DNA from: Liolophura sinensis
Lineage: Eukaryota; Mollusca; Polyplacophora; Chitonida; Chitonidae
Direction of reading: 5' to 3'
NCBI RefSeq assembly: GCF_032854445.1
Contig: NC_088298.1
Location: 19,675,976 to 19,739,975, forward strand
DNA: 64,000 bases
The notes under the pieces are model-generated. The model saw only the letters and a program-made list of their open reading frames with translations, made no database searches and had not been told where the DNA came from. Within the stretch, counting starts at the first letter, position 1, and every line of letters begins with the position of its first letter. This document shows positions 47,635 through 61,114 of this stretch, piece after piece. The position numbers were made by a program, and so were the translations under genes.

Positions 47635-48619
47635 TCTACACGCATGTAACAATACATGCAGAATTAACAATCATCATCTAAAATGTCAACCAAAAAAATG
47701 TGACTGTTTGGAATAATTTTTTAAATATTGTGACCGCAAGCATTAATTGATGGTGTTGTTTTGATGGTGAACACCTGGCCGGTAACCAAGTCTGAACAAA
47801 TGTCTGAACGGTCTATATGTTTTCTCAGATGTTGTTCTTCCTGATTAGACGTTACATAGGACAATAGAAAGTTTCTTGGTTTTTGTATTCCGGCTTATTT
47901 ATTTCATTGCCAGTTTATGAAATATTCTTGAGTACCGTGCACAGGAATTAAGTTTGTACTTTATAGCAGTGTGTAAACTCTTTTGCAAACGAACCAACCT
48001 TAATTAAAAGTGCCATTATTATTGTTTAGTATTATTACAAGTGGTTAATTGTGGATCTAGTCAGATTTGCATACATAATTAATTCGTTACACATACGGCA
48101 TATTTTATCCATGAGTGATATTGTACATGTAGATATAAATGCCTGCATTGCTTTATGCGTCGCTATACTTCTTACATTTAGGCGTACATGTCTATGCTTG
48201 CAGGTCATTCCATACTTCAAAGCAGGTTGATTTATTTGAAGTTTTATACCAGGGTCTCTTGCCACGCTGTGTATATACATGTAAGTCAAATACCATCTTC
48301 TAGACCCTCTATTTGTGAGCAATTATACAGGTCTGTGTTTAGTCCAGATTATAACCAATGGCGACCCAAGACCCGAACCCTAGACTCAAAGACCCTCACC
48401 TCAGCATAACCTATTTCACAATTTCGCTAAAAAAAAGGCGAGATAAAGTTCTTAAACCCTCCATATTCATGGTAATAATTGGCTATTCATATCTTCTGGT
48501 GCATATAAATCGTGAAAATCGTGTATTTAATTTGTTCTAGGGCTTTTTTCTCCGTTTACCATTCTCTTACATCCATTGTGTGAGAGATCGTAGGAACGCG
48601 GTTCACTGGCCAGAGGAAT

Positions 48620-48905
48620 GCGCTGATTGGTCGAAATCCATCACAGGCATTTCAATGTCCTAAAAAGACTTTAGCGGGAAAAGGAAGTCACGGCCTTCAA
48701 ATGCACCATTGTGTCTATGCTCAGCAGTTACATCACTCCATAGTGGATTCTTTTTCGCTCAAAGGACGAATAAAATCGTTTTGTGGTTTTCCGTGGCTGC
48801 ACAAATAGCGGTACATCTGAGTACAGGATTTTGACCTCATTTTGCCGTGGCCAGTGGCTCGTTAATATTCATGAGATACACGCCGCCATGTTCTGAGTTA
48901 TTTTG
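48620..48905 (+). promoter_or_regulatory. Candidate TATA-less promoter
   Basis: An inverted CCAAT box (tgattggtc, 48624-48632) lies about 250 bp upstream of CGCCGCCATGTT (48881-48892). The latter matches the reverse YY1 motif (GCCGCCATNTT) that often sits at start sites of TATA-less genes. It is followed within about 120 bp by the candidate first exon at 49008. The assignment is inferred from motif order only. Confidence 0.35.
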
Positions 48906-49007
48906 AAGTTGTAATCGTCCACGTTCAATGTTCTGCAAGTTTTTCTCTCGTTTTGAGTGGACTAACTGCGAAAACGTTGCCATCAAGGGATAAACTGTTG
49001 CCTCTAG

Positions 49008-49083
49008 ATGGACAATACGTCCATCATTACACAAGTAACTCGGGATGAGGAGCCTCTCAGCACATTTCCTACATCGGAAAAAG
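49008..49083 (+). CDS. Candidate first coding exon of an unidentified gene
   Basis: ATG at 49008, with G at +4 and an in-frame TAG immediately upstream that fixes it as the first possible start. The frame runs 25 codons (beginning MDNTSIITQVTRDEEP) to a consensus donor AAAAAG|GTAGGT at 49083/49084, leaving phase 1. The upstream 120 bp look like a 5' UTR, preceded by a YY1-like element and an inverted CCAAT box. The product is not recognised; the peptide is polar and acidic, without signal peptide or membrane segment. A 119-codon open frame crosses the same bases on the minus strand (48837-49196), but it has neither splice logic nor a recognisable domain, so the plus-strand reading is preferred. 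Confidence 0.5.
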
Positions 49084-50216
49084 GTAGGTGAACGAGACTC
49101 CAGTGCAAAATGGCGTATGTTTAGGGTGGTAAGGCGATTGTGGAAGTAAACAACACAGAAAACCTCCTTTTCCTTCTCAGCCAAGACTGCTAACAACTTT
49201 GCAATAAATGTACAGATGTAAGCAGATTCACATGAAATGCGATGTACCGCTTAGTGTTGGGCTATCGTTAAAATCAGGTTTATTTTGATCGATGTACCAG
49301 AGCTAAATCTGGGGCCTAGGAAATCGAGGTCAAATGTCAGGGTACTGTGTGTTTAGTTTACTTAGGTAGAATAGTACCGGTAGGTGGGCTGACCGAGCTA
49401 GTTTACCCCCGAGTTTAAGGTCTAATTAGAGAGACAAGGTGTTGTTCACTAGGTGTGTTAGGTAGAAGAATGTTACACGTAAATTTTGTATTTGTTTTGG
49501 TGTATCAACTATTATCACCTGTAGGCTAACGAGGCTAAGGGACTTCTTTCAGTGATTTTTCCATTGATTTGCATAGATATGAAGTCCCATCAAAGATCCC
49601 AATGTGTTGTTATTTTAGTGTCTTCTGTCATAGCCAGTGTTTTACATAAATGTAAAATATTTATGCGTACAATTTAATACATTCCTATGCATTGTATTTT
49701 GATTTGTCAGTGTACTGCTCTCACATTACAAACTTATGCCAAATTCTTTCTTGAACTGAAGAACCACAGGACCCTGTATCAAAGAAGTAGATTGATATTG
49801 CTTATATTATGCTATACCATATACTTATCCACACCAACTCATTGTTACTGATATAACGTTTATGTCTATGAGAGATATGAATTCTGGGGAGTTCCGTGTG
49901 AGGTGCTCGCATATATACCAGAAATTGGGGGTTAGAACCCTGGCGGTAGACGACCTTCGTGCATGAGCGTTGGGCAGATGGAGCGTTTTGTAACCCCCAC
50001 TTGCGATACATGCGCAAGCGCCCCTATGTGGAACTCCCATGAACTCGTGTCTCTCATAGGCCCTATATAGTTATAATCGTCATCGGCCTACCTACCCACA
50101 AGGACTACTCTGTATTGACTCGAAATAAAGCATTCTGCTGCCAATTATTGTATGATATCCAACACATTCTTCCATTTATATGTTCTATATATATTTTTTC
50201 ATATATCATATTTCAG

Positions 50217-50310
50217 CCTGACACGGAAATTAAACTGATTCTTTTAGCTTACATTGACCTTGATCACATTGATTACCATCCAAGAATGAACCTGGATAGA
50301 TGTATGTCAG
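50217..50310 (+). CDS. Weak internal exon candidate
   Basis: A pyrimidine/AT-rich acceptor (catatttcag, ending at 50216) and a CAG|GTGTAT donor at 50311 enclose 94 bp that are open only in phase 0, giving 31 codons that include LLAYIDLDHIDYHPRMN. The phase does not fit directly to the candidate first exon at 49008, which ends in phase 1. It could be chance. Confidence 0.2.
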
Positions 50311-50849
50311 GTGTATACATAACGTTCCCTCAACCCATGGATTATAACTTTTTAGCCGGTGGGACTAAAAAAATGGGATTTCAGAAATCGCAGAGGGCTC
50401 TAAATATTTAAGGTAGTCATCTCTGCAAACACATGTACATATGTACATGTACTCCGATTATTTAAGAAAGACAAGCGAATTATTAAATACCAGAGGGTGG
50501 TCATAAAGTTGTTAGCTTTCAGTTTCCATAGACCACAGAAACCGTCAAAAATGAAATTTATAGGCGTTGATAAGGAAATCGATAATCATTGTAAAACGAA
50601 ATCTGATCATTTGTTTTCCTTGTGTAAATTCCTTGTGGTAGATGTTGACAGATGCACATAACCCATGTGACTAGCATTATAGATGAACGTGTGTTGAGCC
50701 ATCAGAGTAAGTGATGTGCTTGTCACATATACACGCAGTAACTCGTGTGTTGCCGATGAAAAATGTACCAGTATTTAGCCTAATTGACCTAGAATGCTGA
50801 AAACAAAAGCACATTTTTGGAGGCAAATAAATGTCAGGAGATGTTACTT

Positions 50850-51205
50850 CTGATGCTAAATGGTAGAGCATCCGCTTTGGGAGCGGTAGATCCAAGTCAA
50901 TCCTGGGTCGAGTCACACCCAAGACCTTAAAAGACGAAGATATAACTTCCTCGCTTGGTGTTTAGCATGAAGGGAATAGTGCAAAGACTGGTTGACTTGT
51001 AACAGTATAATGGCTCGGGCATGGCGGCTTACTTGCCTTTGGTAAACCATCTCAGTAAAGCAGTACTAGATAAAAGAGCGATGGAAATCTATCCTGCAAC
51101 AGGGAGGTACATTACCTGCACCCTAAGGATTCCTTCATCATCATATGACTGAAAAATTGTTAAGTACTACGTGAAACCTCAGGCACTCACTTACTCACTC
51201 ACTCT
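50850..51205 (+). mobile_element. S2a SINE, head degenerate
   Basis: TGGTAGAGCATCCGCTTTGG and GGTAGATCCAAGTCAATC, then body and the tail GGCACTCACTTACTCACTC. Confidence 0.82.
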
Positions 51206-52494
51206 GGTGCTAAAACTTATATTTCACCAAACACCTCTCAAAGCGCCTTTCTAAAATCAAGAAAACTCCCAGAGTCTGAAAAAGTGAGCAACTTAGTCAA
51301 AAAACAAAGTGTTAGGTCATTTACGGTAGTCCAGCTCTGTATAGAGTGTATTGACTAAATGATTGGGCTAGACATCATGTGAGAAGCTCTTGGTAATGAA
51401 AAATGTCAACGATGAAAAGCAGTAATTACTTGACTTTGAGAAAGAGTGTTTGTGTTAGGACTGAGTCGTCATGGTTAGCGGCATGTATTTGTACTGAATT
51501 GAATTGACTGAGAGAATTTTTCTTTCCTGTTCATGATGCCATTCTGTCAAATAATTAGCATGTACATGTCTTGTACATTGAGCATGTTAATATCAGGCTT
51601 ATAATGTCTTAATTTTATATGTACCAGTGCTTTAACTTAGATTTTCCTCAAAACAAGTTAAAGGCAGTTTTTCTTCGAATTTCCTTCAAATTTACTCGAA
51701 GTTTTAACAGCATGATCCAGTGAGGACTACAGTCAACTGGATGGTCACACAGTGAAGTCCCCTGGTTTACACATGCGTGAAGTATTTGTTGAGAATAGAA
51801 TATCATGACTTTTTTGATATGGATTTCTACTGTTTGTATATTATTCAGGTACATTTTTAAATTTAAAATTTTTTAAATTTGAATTGTGAGTTAACCCTTG
51901 TTATGGGATGCTGTGACTTGGAATTTTTGGCACCAAGTACGTGTAGACTTCAAAAAATATTGATGATAGTTATATTAAGAGAACACGTTTTTATTTTGAG
52001 TTTGAAAGACGCTTTGTAACTTCATCAAGGCTGAAGCAAAAGGTGACAGGAGCAGTGGTACATGTTTACAAAAAATTTGGAGTATTTACAATTTGAATTG
52101 GTAGGTCCAAAGTTACAGTATCAAAATCATGTAATGGTAGATCTATAATGTAAATGAAGAGGTTATAAATTAAGGTTACTGCTAATTCTTTGATCAGTAA
52201 GTTTGAAGGTGAGGTAAAGTAGTAATCCTGAAATTGTTTCTGTTACCTTGTAATATTGCTGTGTGTAAAACAACATATGTAGTTCTACTCATGTAGTGTA
52301 GGCTGCGCTGTGCAGCGTATGTAGTGTGTAAATGTCCATAGAGTGTGAAATTATAAACTCCTGCGCCCCCTCCCCCCTCCCAGCAGGTGGCAGATTTTAC
52401 ACTGAAACTGACTGTGTGGTCTATATCAGCTAAGTATGTGTCAAAGCAGGAAGCTGCATCCCAGGACTAAAAAAAAGAACCTCACACATTCAAG

Positions 52495-52517
52495 CCCCCC
52501 CCCCCCCCCCCCCCCCC
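52495..52517. repeat. poly(C) tract
   Basis: Twenty-three consecutive C. Confidence 0.95.
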
Positions 52518-55151
52518 AACACACTCACCCGTAAACCACAGCAGGTTACCTGACTACTTACCTTAAATGCACTTTGATTATTAAAGCATTAATGGAAAGA
52601 CCACGCTTTACTGTAACCCAGTCTTTCCAGCCCAGCCCATAAGTTGGACATGTTCATTCACCTTTAAGTGCTCTGTTTAGTTTCTCCCCAGGTGGAAATC
52701 CATCTCAACTATAGAGATTAAAGGAACAATGGATTTAACCTGTGGATAATTGCTTTTAGGGTAGAGAACTGAAAATCTGTTCACGAACTGTTACCACATG
52801 AAACCTGTGGGATTATCAGATAGTATGTCCACTAAACAGCACACGGCGAGTGACCATTCTACCTCTAGTATTGGAATACTGACTCAGTGGTTAGCATTCA
52901 CAAAAAACTACAGTTACACCTTGTGAAAATGTAGAGGTTGAACCTGGCATTGCTGTGTTAAGTTACAGTTGCTGATGCTGTGAAAATCTAAATTTGTTCC
53001 TTGAACTTGACTAGGGGACATCCAACAAGTTTGCCCTTTAAATCATGCGACGCTTTTAATATAATTTACTCACGGAAACTTCATTTTAAGGGAGAGAACT
53101 CTGTGTGTAAATTTTGATACATAGGCACATAGACGATGGTGTGTTGCACCACACATGAAATTTGTCCATTTCTGTGGTTGCCGTGGTGACCTGATTTTCA
53201 CCTTCCACCTTTACATGTACAAGTATATATGACTTCCTGTCCGGGCTGCAACGCCATTGTTTTGCATGCACAGGTTTAATCTTTGGTGGAAACTTAGAAA
53301 CAGGCTTTAAGGATGCAGCTTACAAAATTTCTCCATTTCTGCAGAACTTCGCCAAGATAACGTGGTAGCCAGTTTCCCTAAATGCATATATGTAGGACCT
53401 TGTGTCCAGGCTGTATCGCAGGTTGTTTCCCATACGTACGTACAGCTTTGATTTTGGTAACAATGTCCATAACGCAGTGCTAAGCCTTTCCACATTTGCA
53501 GTTGCTAGTTACCAAATATCTACTGCGTCTACGTATAGTATATGTATATACATATAGATATTCCCTGGCATATATAGTTTACCTGAACTTTTACTTGTAA
53601 ATGGACATCATGTACATTGTAAAGGTATGTAACTGCGCACATACCTAAGGGTTTTCAAAAGGGGCAGCTGCAGGTAGTGGGTCCTGTATGCAACAGACTG
53701 TAGACAGCTGTATGCTCTTGTCCATGTGGCTACCTGCACATGTATGTCGGATGCTGTAATCATTCAGGTCAATAGTTCATTTGTTACTTTCCCATCAGGT
53801 ATGAAGAGGGTCATGGCAGACTGGTTAAGCTGGTTCTATTTCAGTATACCTATAGTACATCTAAGGTACAGGTTTAAACCTGGCCTTGGACAGTCGCAGT
53901 GAATTTGTACATTCCCTTTCTCTCACTTCCCATGGTGTCTTGGTCACAGTTAGTGGTCGATGCCAACGCTCATGAGACAGATGTGAAAATGGCATCTTGC
54001 TAATATTTTGTCAGTGGCAGGCTATCTGATAACTGACATGCTAATTTTAAAATGGAAATTAAATTTGAATGCAAAAATGTTAAATTAAATTTGAATTTAA
54101 AAAGTGTCATGTTTGGCAGTTTGTATTTTACAATTTGTACGTGTGCAAACATCACAAGGTAATTCCAGTTACAATAAACTGTATATCTTAGCAGGTGTTT
54201 TGCCAAAATACCAAGCCTTCCTAGTTTTCGAATTTGGGCTTACAGGTACACATGGAGTCTTCTGCATTCTTTATTGTGTGCTAAATTGATGGTTTTCATA
54301 CCAGGATGTATTGTATTCCATTCCTTGTCACAAAGGCATGTGTATACACAAGTCCTTTTGAAAATGAGATGTGAGGGTCAGAAAAGGTCTCAAGCAGAAT
54401 AAAGCAGTCCATTGTGTGTAGTAATGCAGTACAATACATGCAGTAAGCTTTAGTCTTAAATTGCTCAGCTGTCTTTCTGTTTTCTGTTTGCCTGTACCAT
54501 ACTTGTACTTCTGTTTGTTTATCCATTGTGCAAATCTTACGAACTATGTAAAAGAAAAAAAAAATGGTTTTATAAAGAATTGTGCCAGTTTGTATTGTCC
54601 CTTTTAAATTTTCTGATGTACGTGTAAGGGCAAACTGACATTAGGTACATGTTAAACATGTACATGTATATGTTACTACTTGAAAGGCTAATTGTCAAAA
54701 TGGTTTGTTTATTTGGATGCACAAATGTGCCCAGTTACCTTGTAATTGAAAAATTTGGCTTTGACAGAATGTTACATGTACATGTCAGATGTGGAAATAA
54801 CTTTAAATATGGTGCAGGACATAATGACAAATTGTTAACCTATGCACATGAATAGTAAGAAAGTTACCTGCAAGACAGTTTTGTCCAGGACCAAATAGTT
54901 AGTCTCTTGTCAGAATGCTGTATAGTGTAAGACATTTGTCCTTATGTTGCTACATGTATGTATTTCGAGGCTTGGTGTGTGGAAAGATGGCAGGTCTGGT
55001 TTATATGGAAGTGTTACATCCATGGGATTGTTGGGTACCTGGCAAATGGTAGTTCTTTTCACATTGTTGTGATGAGCTTAAGTCACTGTCATCGTTTACG
55101 TGAGATATTCATTCATTATAAGACACGCGTCACGAGACACCAATCAAGGAA

Positions 55152-55412
55152 ATGTATTTTTTTATTTGATCAGAATTTGATGCCGCACTCGAGAAAATAT
55201 GACTTATACAAGGGTAGTCAGCTTTATGGTGGGAGAAAAATAAGCAGAAATCGGGGGAAACCCATAACTATGCACAGGTTGCTGACGGACCTTCCCAGAG
55301 AGGAAGCCAGCATGGGCTGGACTCAAACTCACAACGAGTCACAACCCAGTTGGTGAGAGGCTGAGGGTTAATGTGCTGCGCTAGCACTCTTAACAACTCG
55401 GCCACAGAGTTT
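55152..55412 (-). mobile_element. S1 SINE, full length, diverged
   Basis: All parts are present in order (head ctctgtggccgagttgtta, body, tail), but substitutions and a small deletion in the body show it is old. Confidence 0.8.
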
Positions 55413-55674
55413 CCAGCCAATGAATCCAAATAGACTGAGAAAATGTACAGGTATATGTGTGTGATGCGTTCAGTGGATGTAACGTGAGTTACATGTACCT
55501 GTCAAACCTAAGAGGTGCAGTGTAATGTAATGTGTTACTGTGCGATTGATAGTGTTATGATCTGTCAACTTTTAAATTACATCTATTTAGGTTTTGGGAA
55601 AGCTATTCCAATGCATAAAATTCACATTTTCTTTTCATTTTTAATATCAAAAAGAAAAAAAAATGAGGATGTAT

Positions 55675-55681
<7 letters not shown>

Positions 55682-55722
<41 letters not shown>
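55682..55722. repeat. (AT)n microsatellite
   Basis: About 20 AT dinucleotides. Confidence 0.98.
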
Positions 55723-55725
<3 letters not shown>

Positions 55726-56729
55726 TGAACAAATATGACACATTTACTTTGAATAAACATTCCTGTGAAAGGACGTCCTGTTTAGGGGTTGATGAACTGT
55801 TTACAAATTTGGGGGGGGGGCAGAATTCTGTACTTGATTCATGCATTATTCCCACCCTATGGGACCTACATGTACCTGGTCCCAGTTTCACAAAGCCGTG
55901 TACGACATTTTTTGTTATCGTACATTTGTCACGCGATATTTTGTATATCACAATTACCATACCGCTGTCCTATATGTGCGATTACAGTACATGTATGACG
56001 TCTTTGTGAAACTGGGCCCTGAAGTATGCTGTTGTCTCGTTATCTTCAGGAATGGAGGGGCAGGAGTTGGGGGAGCTTTAGTTTAGTATCCATCTTAGAC
56101 GATCTCATTTACATTTTTCATCCATTTTCCTTATCTGTCCAGTGTTAATTTCCTGATTATATGATAGATCAAAGTCAATCAAAGTCTAGAGACTAAAACA
56201 TATCTTGTGTAGTGGGCTTTTGTTTGGGGGGGGGGGAGGGGTTTGTTGCTGTTATATTTATCTCTAAAAATTAAAAATAACAAATTGCACTAGCAGAATC
56301 AATTCTTTATAAAGAACATGACATTGTGTTAGTGGGTTATGTGTTTTTTTTTCGTTTTGTTTTTTCATAGAACAGAATGGTAAAACAATTAACCTAGTTT
56401 TCTTGTTGTATATTTGATCACTGATCAACTGGACTTGTTAATGAAGCTGTGTGTTTACACCTGTACAGGTAGATAGGCCGATGCTTTTTTAATCAGGACT
56501 GTGTTGACATTTGATTGGCTGTGAAGTCTCTGGATCATCAGAGTTAACAGAAAATTTTCAAGATTGAAAGAGATTTAAACAGTGGTCCTTGGTTCTGTTT
56601 TTTACCCTCCCACAGGTCACGTTCAGAGGAAAGAGTTTGTTTGCTAGCATTGATTGAATTGCTCAGTGAAGGTTTTTGCACCGGGATCAAAGCTTTCGAG
56701 ATCTCTTAAGACAATTCTGTTTATTTCAG

Positions 56730-56867
56730 AGTGGTTACAGATCATGGTTTACGTTTAACCATCTTTGTATTTGTTATGACCAACAACACCGTCAAACTTT
56801 TGAAAATCTATACAATAGTTTTATCAAGATAATTAATGAATCTCCTGGATCTGGAGAATTCCTTAAG
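56730..56867 (+). CDS. Candidate internal coding exon, unidentified protein
   Basis: A 138-bp segment bounded by a good acceptor (ctgtttatttcag, ending at 56729) and a good donor (CTTAAG|GTACAT at 56868). It is open in phase 0 on both sides and encodes 46 residues, beginning SGYRSWFTFNHLCICYD and ending NESPGSGEFLK. The composition is protein-like, unlike the surrounding intron. It could belong to the gene starting at 49008, but that exon ends in phase 1, so at least one further exon must lie between them. No family was recognised. Confidence 0.42.
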
Positions 56868-57043
56868 GTACATGTGTTCACAGTTAAATGTTCAAAATGT
56901 AAGTTACAATATTCCTGTAGCATGTGGAAGTTAAGGAGATTGTTTTTTTAGCTATGACAACTTGACAACATATTCGAAGTCTGTCAGTAATAGAATAAAT
57001 TTATGATATGCAGCAGCAGTCTTTTAACATGATCATTCAATGA

Positions 57044-57409
57044 ACCGGCCCGGATAGCACAGTTGGTAGAGCGTCCGCTTCGGGACTGGTAGATCCAGGA
57101 TCAATCCTTGATCAAGTCACACCTAAGACTTTAAAAGAGGAAGTTGTAACTTCCTCGCTTGGCGTTCAGCATGAAGGGGATAGTGCAACGACTGGTTGAT
57201 CCGTATCAGTATAATGGCTCGGGCGGGGCGGCTTACTTGCCTTCGGTAAGTCGTCTCAGTGAAGCAGCACTAAATAAAAGAGCGGTGGAAATCCGTCCTG
57301 CTACAAGGAGGCACATTACACGTACATGTACCCTAAAGATTCCTTCGTCGTCATATGACTGAAAAATTGTTAAGTACGACGTTAAACCCTAAGCACTCGC
57401 TCACTCACT
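57044..57409 (+). mobile_element. S2a SINE, reference full-length copy
   Basis: Head CCGGCCCGGATAGCACAG, box B GGTAGATCCAGGATCAATC, body, CATATGACTGAAAAATTG, ACGTTAAACCC and CACT-repeat tail. CATTCAATGA flanks it on both sides (57034-57043, 57410-57419). Confidence 0.9.
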
Positions 57410-57653
57410 CATTCAATGACTCAATCAGAATGATGCTTGAAAAATTGTTACATTTATGTATGATGTTAAACCCCAGGCATTCATTTCTTCAATTACCCTA
57501 TTGGCCTAAGTGCTTCTTTATGTACAGTGTAGATGTAGATAGTAATCATTCGTGCCTTTCTATAAATACATATATGCTGTTACTTCCTGCTTACAACATT
57601 TTGTGCTGTGTTCTTTAAAAACTTAAACTGCGATATTCAGCTGAGTTTTAAAT

Positions 57654-57830
57654 TGACCCAGAAGCCTCTCACCGATGCCGTCGCTGTGAGCTCAACTATG
57701 GGAAGGTCTGTCAGCAACCTGTGGATGGTCATGGGTTTCCACCCACCATATTGGTGGCCGCCATCGTATAAGTGAAATATTCTTGAGTACGGCGTAAAAC
57801 ACCAATCAGATAAAATGATTAATAAATAAA
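57654..57830 (+). mobile_element. S1 SINE, head partly deleted
   Basis: Starts GACCCAGAAGCCTCTCACC; box B region present but shortened; tail TTCTTGAGTACGGCGTAAAA. Confidence 0.78.
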
Positions 57831-59452
57831 CTTAAAACTTGATCATCTCAAGCCACGGTATAATGCCTATGAAAACTTGTGAATGGATGCATCACTGTGG
57901 CTTAATGCCACATCAGGAGTATTTCAGCCGTATCCTGGCGATACATATGAAGTAGAACATCATATCTATATCACTTGGCAGGGGAAGATGCTACAGCTTG
58001 TTGATTGGGAAGATTTACTAAGTACTGCTGGGATTGCTTAGCAGAATGAGGCCCTCAGTCACCCCACCTTTCATGAGCCCCATCTGTATACTTTTAAAAC
58101 CATGTATGTGTGAAGAGCCAGTGGCCACATGTGTACATTGGTTAGAGGTCATCATGTGGTCTGGTTGGACAACCCACACTGAGATACTAAGCCAGATAGG
58201 GAACTTCACAAGGACCCTTCATCTGAGCTAAGGAAGCAGTGCCTGTCTGCAGTGCAGATTGATAGGAGAGATTGAGAAGGGGGGGTAGAGGGGGAGGGGG
58301 TTGTTACTTGTACAAATGCTCTGAATGTATACAGGTTACAGGACCAAGTAAGCAAAGATCTGAGCTTTCCACCAGAGATCGTTTGTAGCTAGACCATACA
58401 GTAGTCTACTGAGTACTACATGTGTACAGCAATCTGTGAGTTACATGCAGGTTAATAGCTGGTCAGTCTTGATAACACCTTGTCCTTTATATATTTCACA
58501 GGCTGTATTTATATTGTACATGTATATATGCAGTAACACAATACTGGAAGAGCTTACATCACAGGTGATATTTATTAAAGCCAAAAGGATATATACTGTT
58601 TTTTTTTTATGGAAAAAAACTTCCCTGTTGAAGTAAAGAAAAAAGTGAACGTCACTTAAAAGATCATTTTAGTGTTTTTGAATTTTTTCTCTTTTGCTGA
58701 ATAAAAAGGCTTTTATTAAGCTGCATTAGATTAAGCCTAACGTAAAATTCCTCTTTTGTCTAAAATATACCTGTACGGTGGCAGTAGTAGACATAAAGTA
58801 CAAGAGCAGTTCGTGCTAATGGACAGTGAACACTGGTTTTAACCCCAGTCACCATATATACAATGTACATTTACATATACATGTATACACTATGTGAAGA
58901 TACTCTGTACCACAGGTAGAGAACACCTTGATTAATCGTCGATGGACAGGTGTTAATGCATATATATGCATACATGTATGTAACCAGTGGCTGAAAATAG
59001 CTGTAGCCGGTCAAAGGTTGAAACCTGTACTTATGTGTAAACCCCTCGCTGTACGGCTGTACTGTGGGCATATTAGATGTGTGTGTGTGTGTATGTATAT
59101 GTATATATATTGGTACTGTAAATCTTCAACTTTTTCTAGGGACTCTAAAACAGTTATTTTCAGTAGAATTTATTCATATGATTACAATGAAAGTGACACT
59201 AAAATGATCTGTTTGCTTCACTAAGAATGCAAACTTCCTGAAACTGTGCAAATTATTTCTGTCGACCCATTAGTTTTCTCAGAATGTTTTAAAATATGGG
59301 GGGCACAGACGGTTGAAAGGTTGAAGAATTAGGGTATGTACATGTATGTATCCACAAGTTCAGTAATACAGGTAAATTAGATGAACATACCATTTTGAAA
59401 AGTAGAGCAAACTTTTTGAAGGCAGGGACTGCTTAGATAAACATGTCAATCG

Positions 59453-59692
59453 GTGGGGTCACCACTAAGTCATTTAGCCTAGTCCCTACACTTTTTCACA
59501 CATAAAACAGGAACTTTCAATGCAATTCATGCACTTCTTTTTTAATATAGGAAGTAAAAACTACATTGGTTGGATTGGCCAATTTTCAGGGCTTCACTGG
59601 TAATATTGGCTATCATAGACTTACCCAGTTCAGATGCCATGCAAGTAAACATATTACATATTTGTTTTTGATTGCTGTTTTTTTGTTTTAAT
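59453..59692. repeat. Dispersed duplication, copy 1
   Basis: About 240 bp nearly identical to 62369-62610 (for example CACCACTAAGTCAT, TTCAATGCAATTCATGCAC, CAGGGCTTCACTGGTAATAT). Weaker homology extends upstream (59155-59225 against 62290-62360). Confidence 0.9.
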
Positions 59693-61114
59693 TGGTGTGG
59701 TTATTTCTTATTTCCTAAATTGTATTCTATATAGTACAGGTGTATGCATGTGAATATAACAGATAGACAAATTATGATAGTAGTAATCCTTATCGGTTAT
59801 GGACCCAGTAACAGCCTAGTCCACCAGCCCCTCATCCTCTATCATTCCACATCCTGCTTAGCATTATCCACATGCAAGAGCTAGCAGTAATTGAGCCCCT
59901 CCTCCTACCCCACCCATCTCTCTCCCATCCTCATGTACATGGGCATTGTCCACTCTCTCCGAAGAAGGTCTATAGTTTTAATCTCTCAGCACCCATTACA
60001 GTGGCTGCTGTGCTCAACCCCTCCCCCACTGTCATTTCACGCCTGCACTCATCGCAAAGTTCTGCGCCCAGGAAACTTGTTACAGGGGCAATTAGAATAG
60101 TCAACGCCCGCCGTCTTCAACTCTAAACCTACTGTAGTCTAATATTAGGTAACCTGCCCTGCTCTGACAGGAAATGTTTGGATTTTCTTTGCACCTCTGT
60201 ATGCGTAATGTTAAAACCAGTTAGCAGACACTTGTATGTAAATAGACTTTAACTTGGGTTTGCTATAGGTATAGTGTAGGTGCTGACATGCCAGTGGGGA
60301 AAGCTAAACTGGGTGTACATGTACAGTAGCCAAGGCTCCTAGAGGTTAATTAAACCTCATGGTAACAGGTGTGAAATAGAGGTGATCATCAACTGGGCCC
60401 ACATTAGCAAAACTGTTTACATGTAATACTTTGTAAATGAAGTTTTTGTAACTTTGTAACTCATAACGATCTTCCATTATGAGGTTGTAAACATTTTTGC
60501 TATTGATGTACTTGTACATATGAAAGTCACTCAACCACTCTAATTTTTGTACATGGGTTGATATATTCAGATCTCAACTCAGGAGCCAATAATCCTTTTG
60601 ATATAGAATTTGGTTCCTTTGGATATAGCTTCTTCAATTTTTCTTGGAGCCAACACAGAACTTTAGCTAAGCTCACAGTGGTTGGGCTGTGCACAGCTTT
60701 CTGTCAGGAGGTTCTAACAGGTGTCTGAGGAATGGCCGTGCTTTACCCAGGGTCCTCTGACCTCTGCCTCTGAGATTTCACCTGAGTAAAGCGTTAAACA
60801 CTAATAAAAGAACTGAAACTGTGAGCTTTATGCTCTTGTACCATGTAGATCTACGATTAAAAACAGTTTGACCATGGGTTAGGCTGGGATGTGACCTATT
60901 AGGAGGGCCAGGACAGTGTAGCTCGATAGTTAATTCAGTACTTCTACAGTCATCATGCCAGATTCCACCAGCCACTATTGCTCTAAGCCAGCTACAGGTA
61001 GTATTTACTGAACTACTGACTAGGACTTACACCTTCTCAGCCAGGCACGCTCGCTCTGTGCTAACTAATGACAGGCCTGGCTCTTGTACTGGGGCAAATC
61101 CAGGCCTTGGTCTT

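Larger units (their letters stand above)
46746..48619. other. No gene seen
   Basis: Only an S1 fragment (47.1 kb), a C-rich tract (47.6 kb) and a possible S1 tail trace near 47.89-47.94 kb. Confidence 0.45.

Noticed and set aside
48837-49196. 119-codon minus-strand frame as a gene
   Set aside because: It overlaps a plus-strand ATG/donor arrangement and promoter motifs, and shows no recognisable family. Kept only as an alternative.
57044-57130. A functional tRNA gene
   Set aside because: Box A and box B are present, but the cloverleaf is not closed and the sequence continues into the S2a SINE body with target-site duplications.
59872-60126. 84-codon Pro/Ser/His-rich plus frame
   Set aside because: No acceptor or donor of quality at its edges, and composition follows a local C-rich patch.
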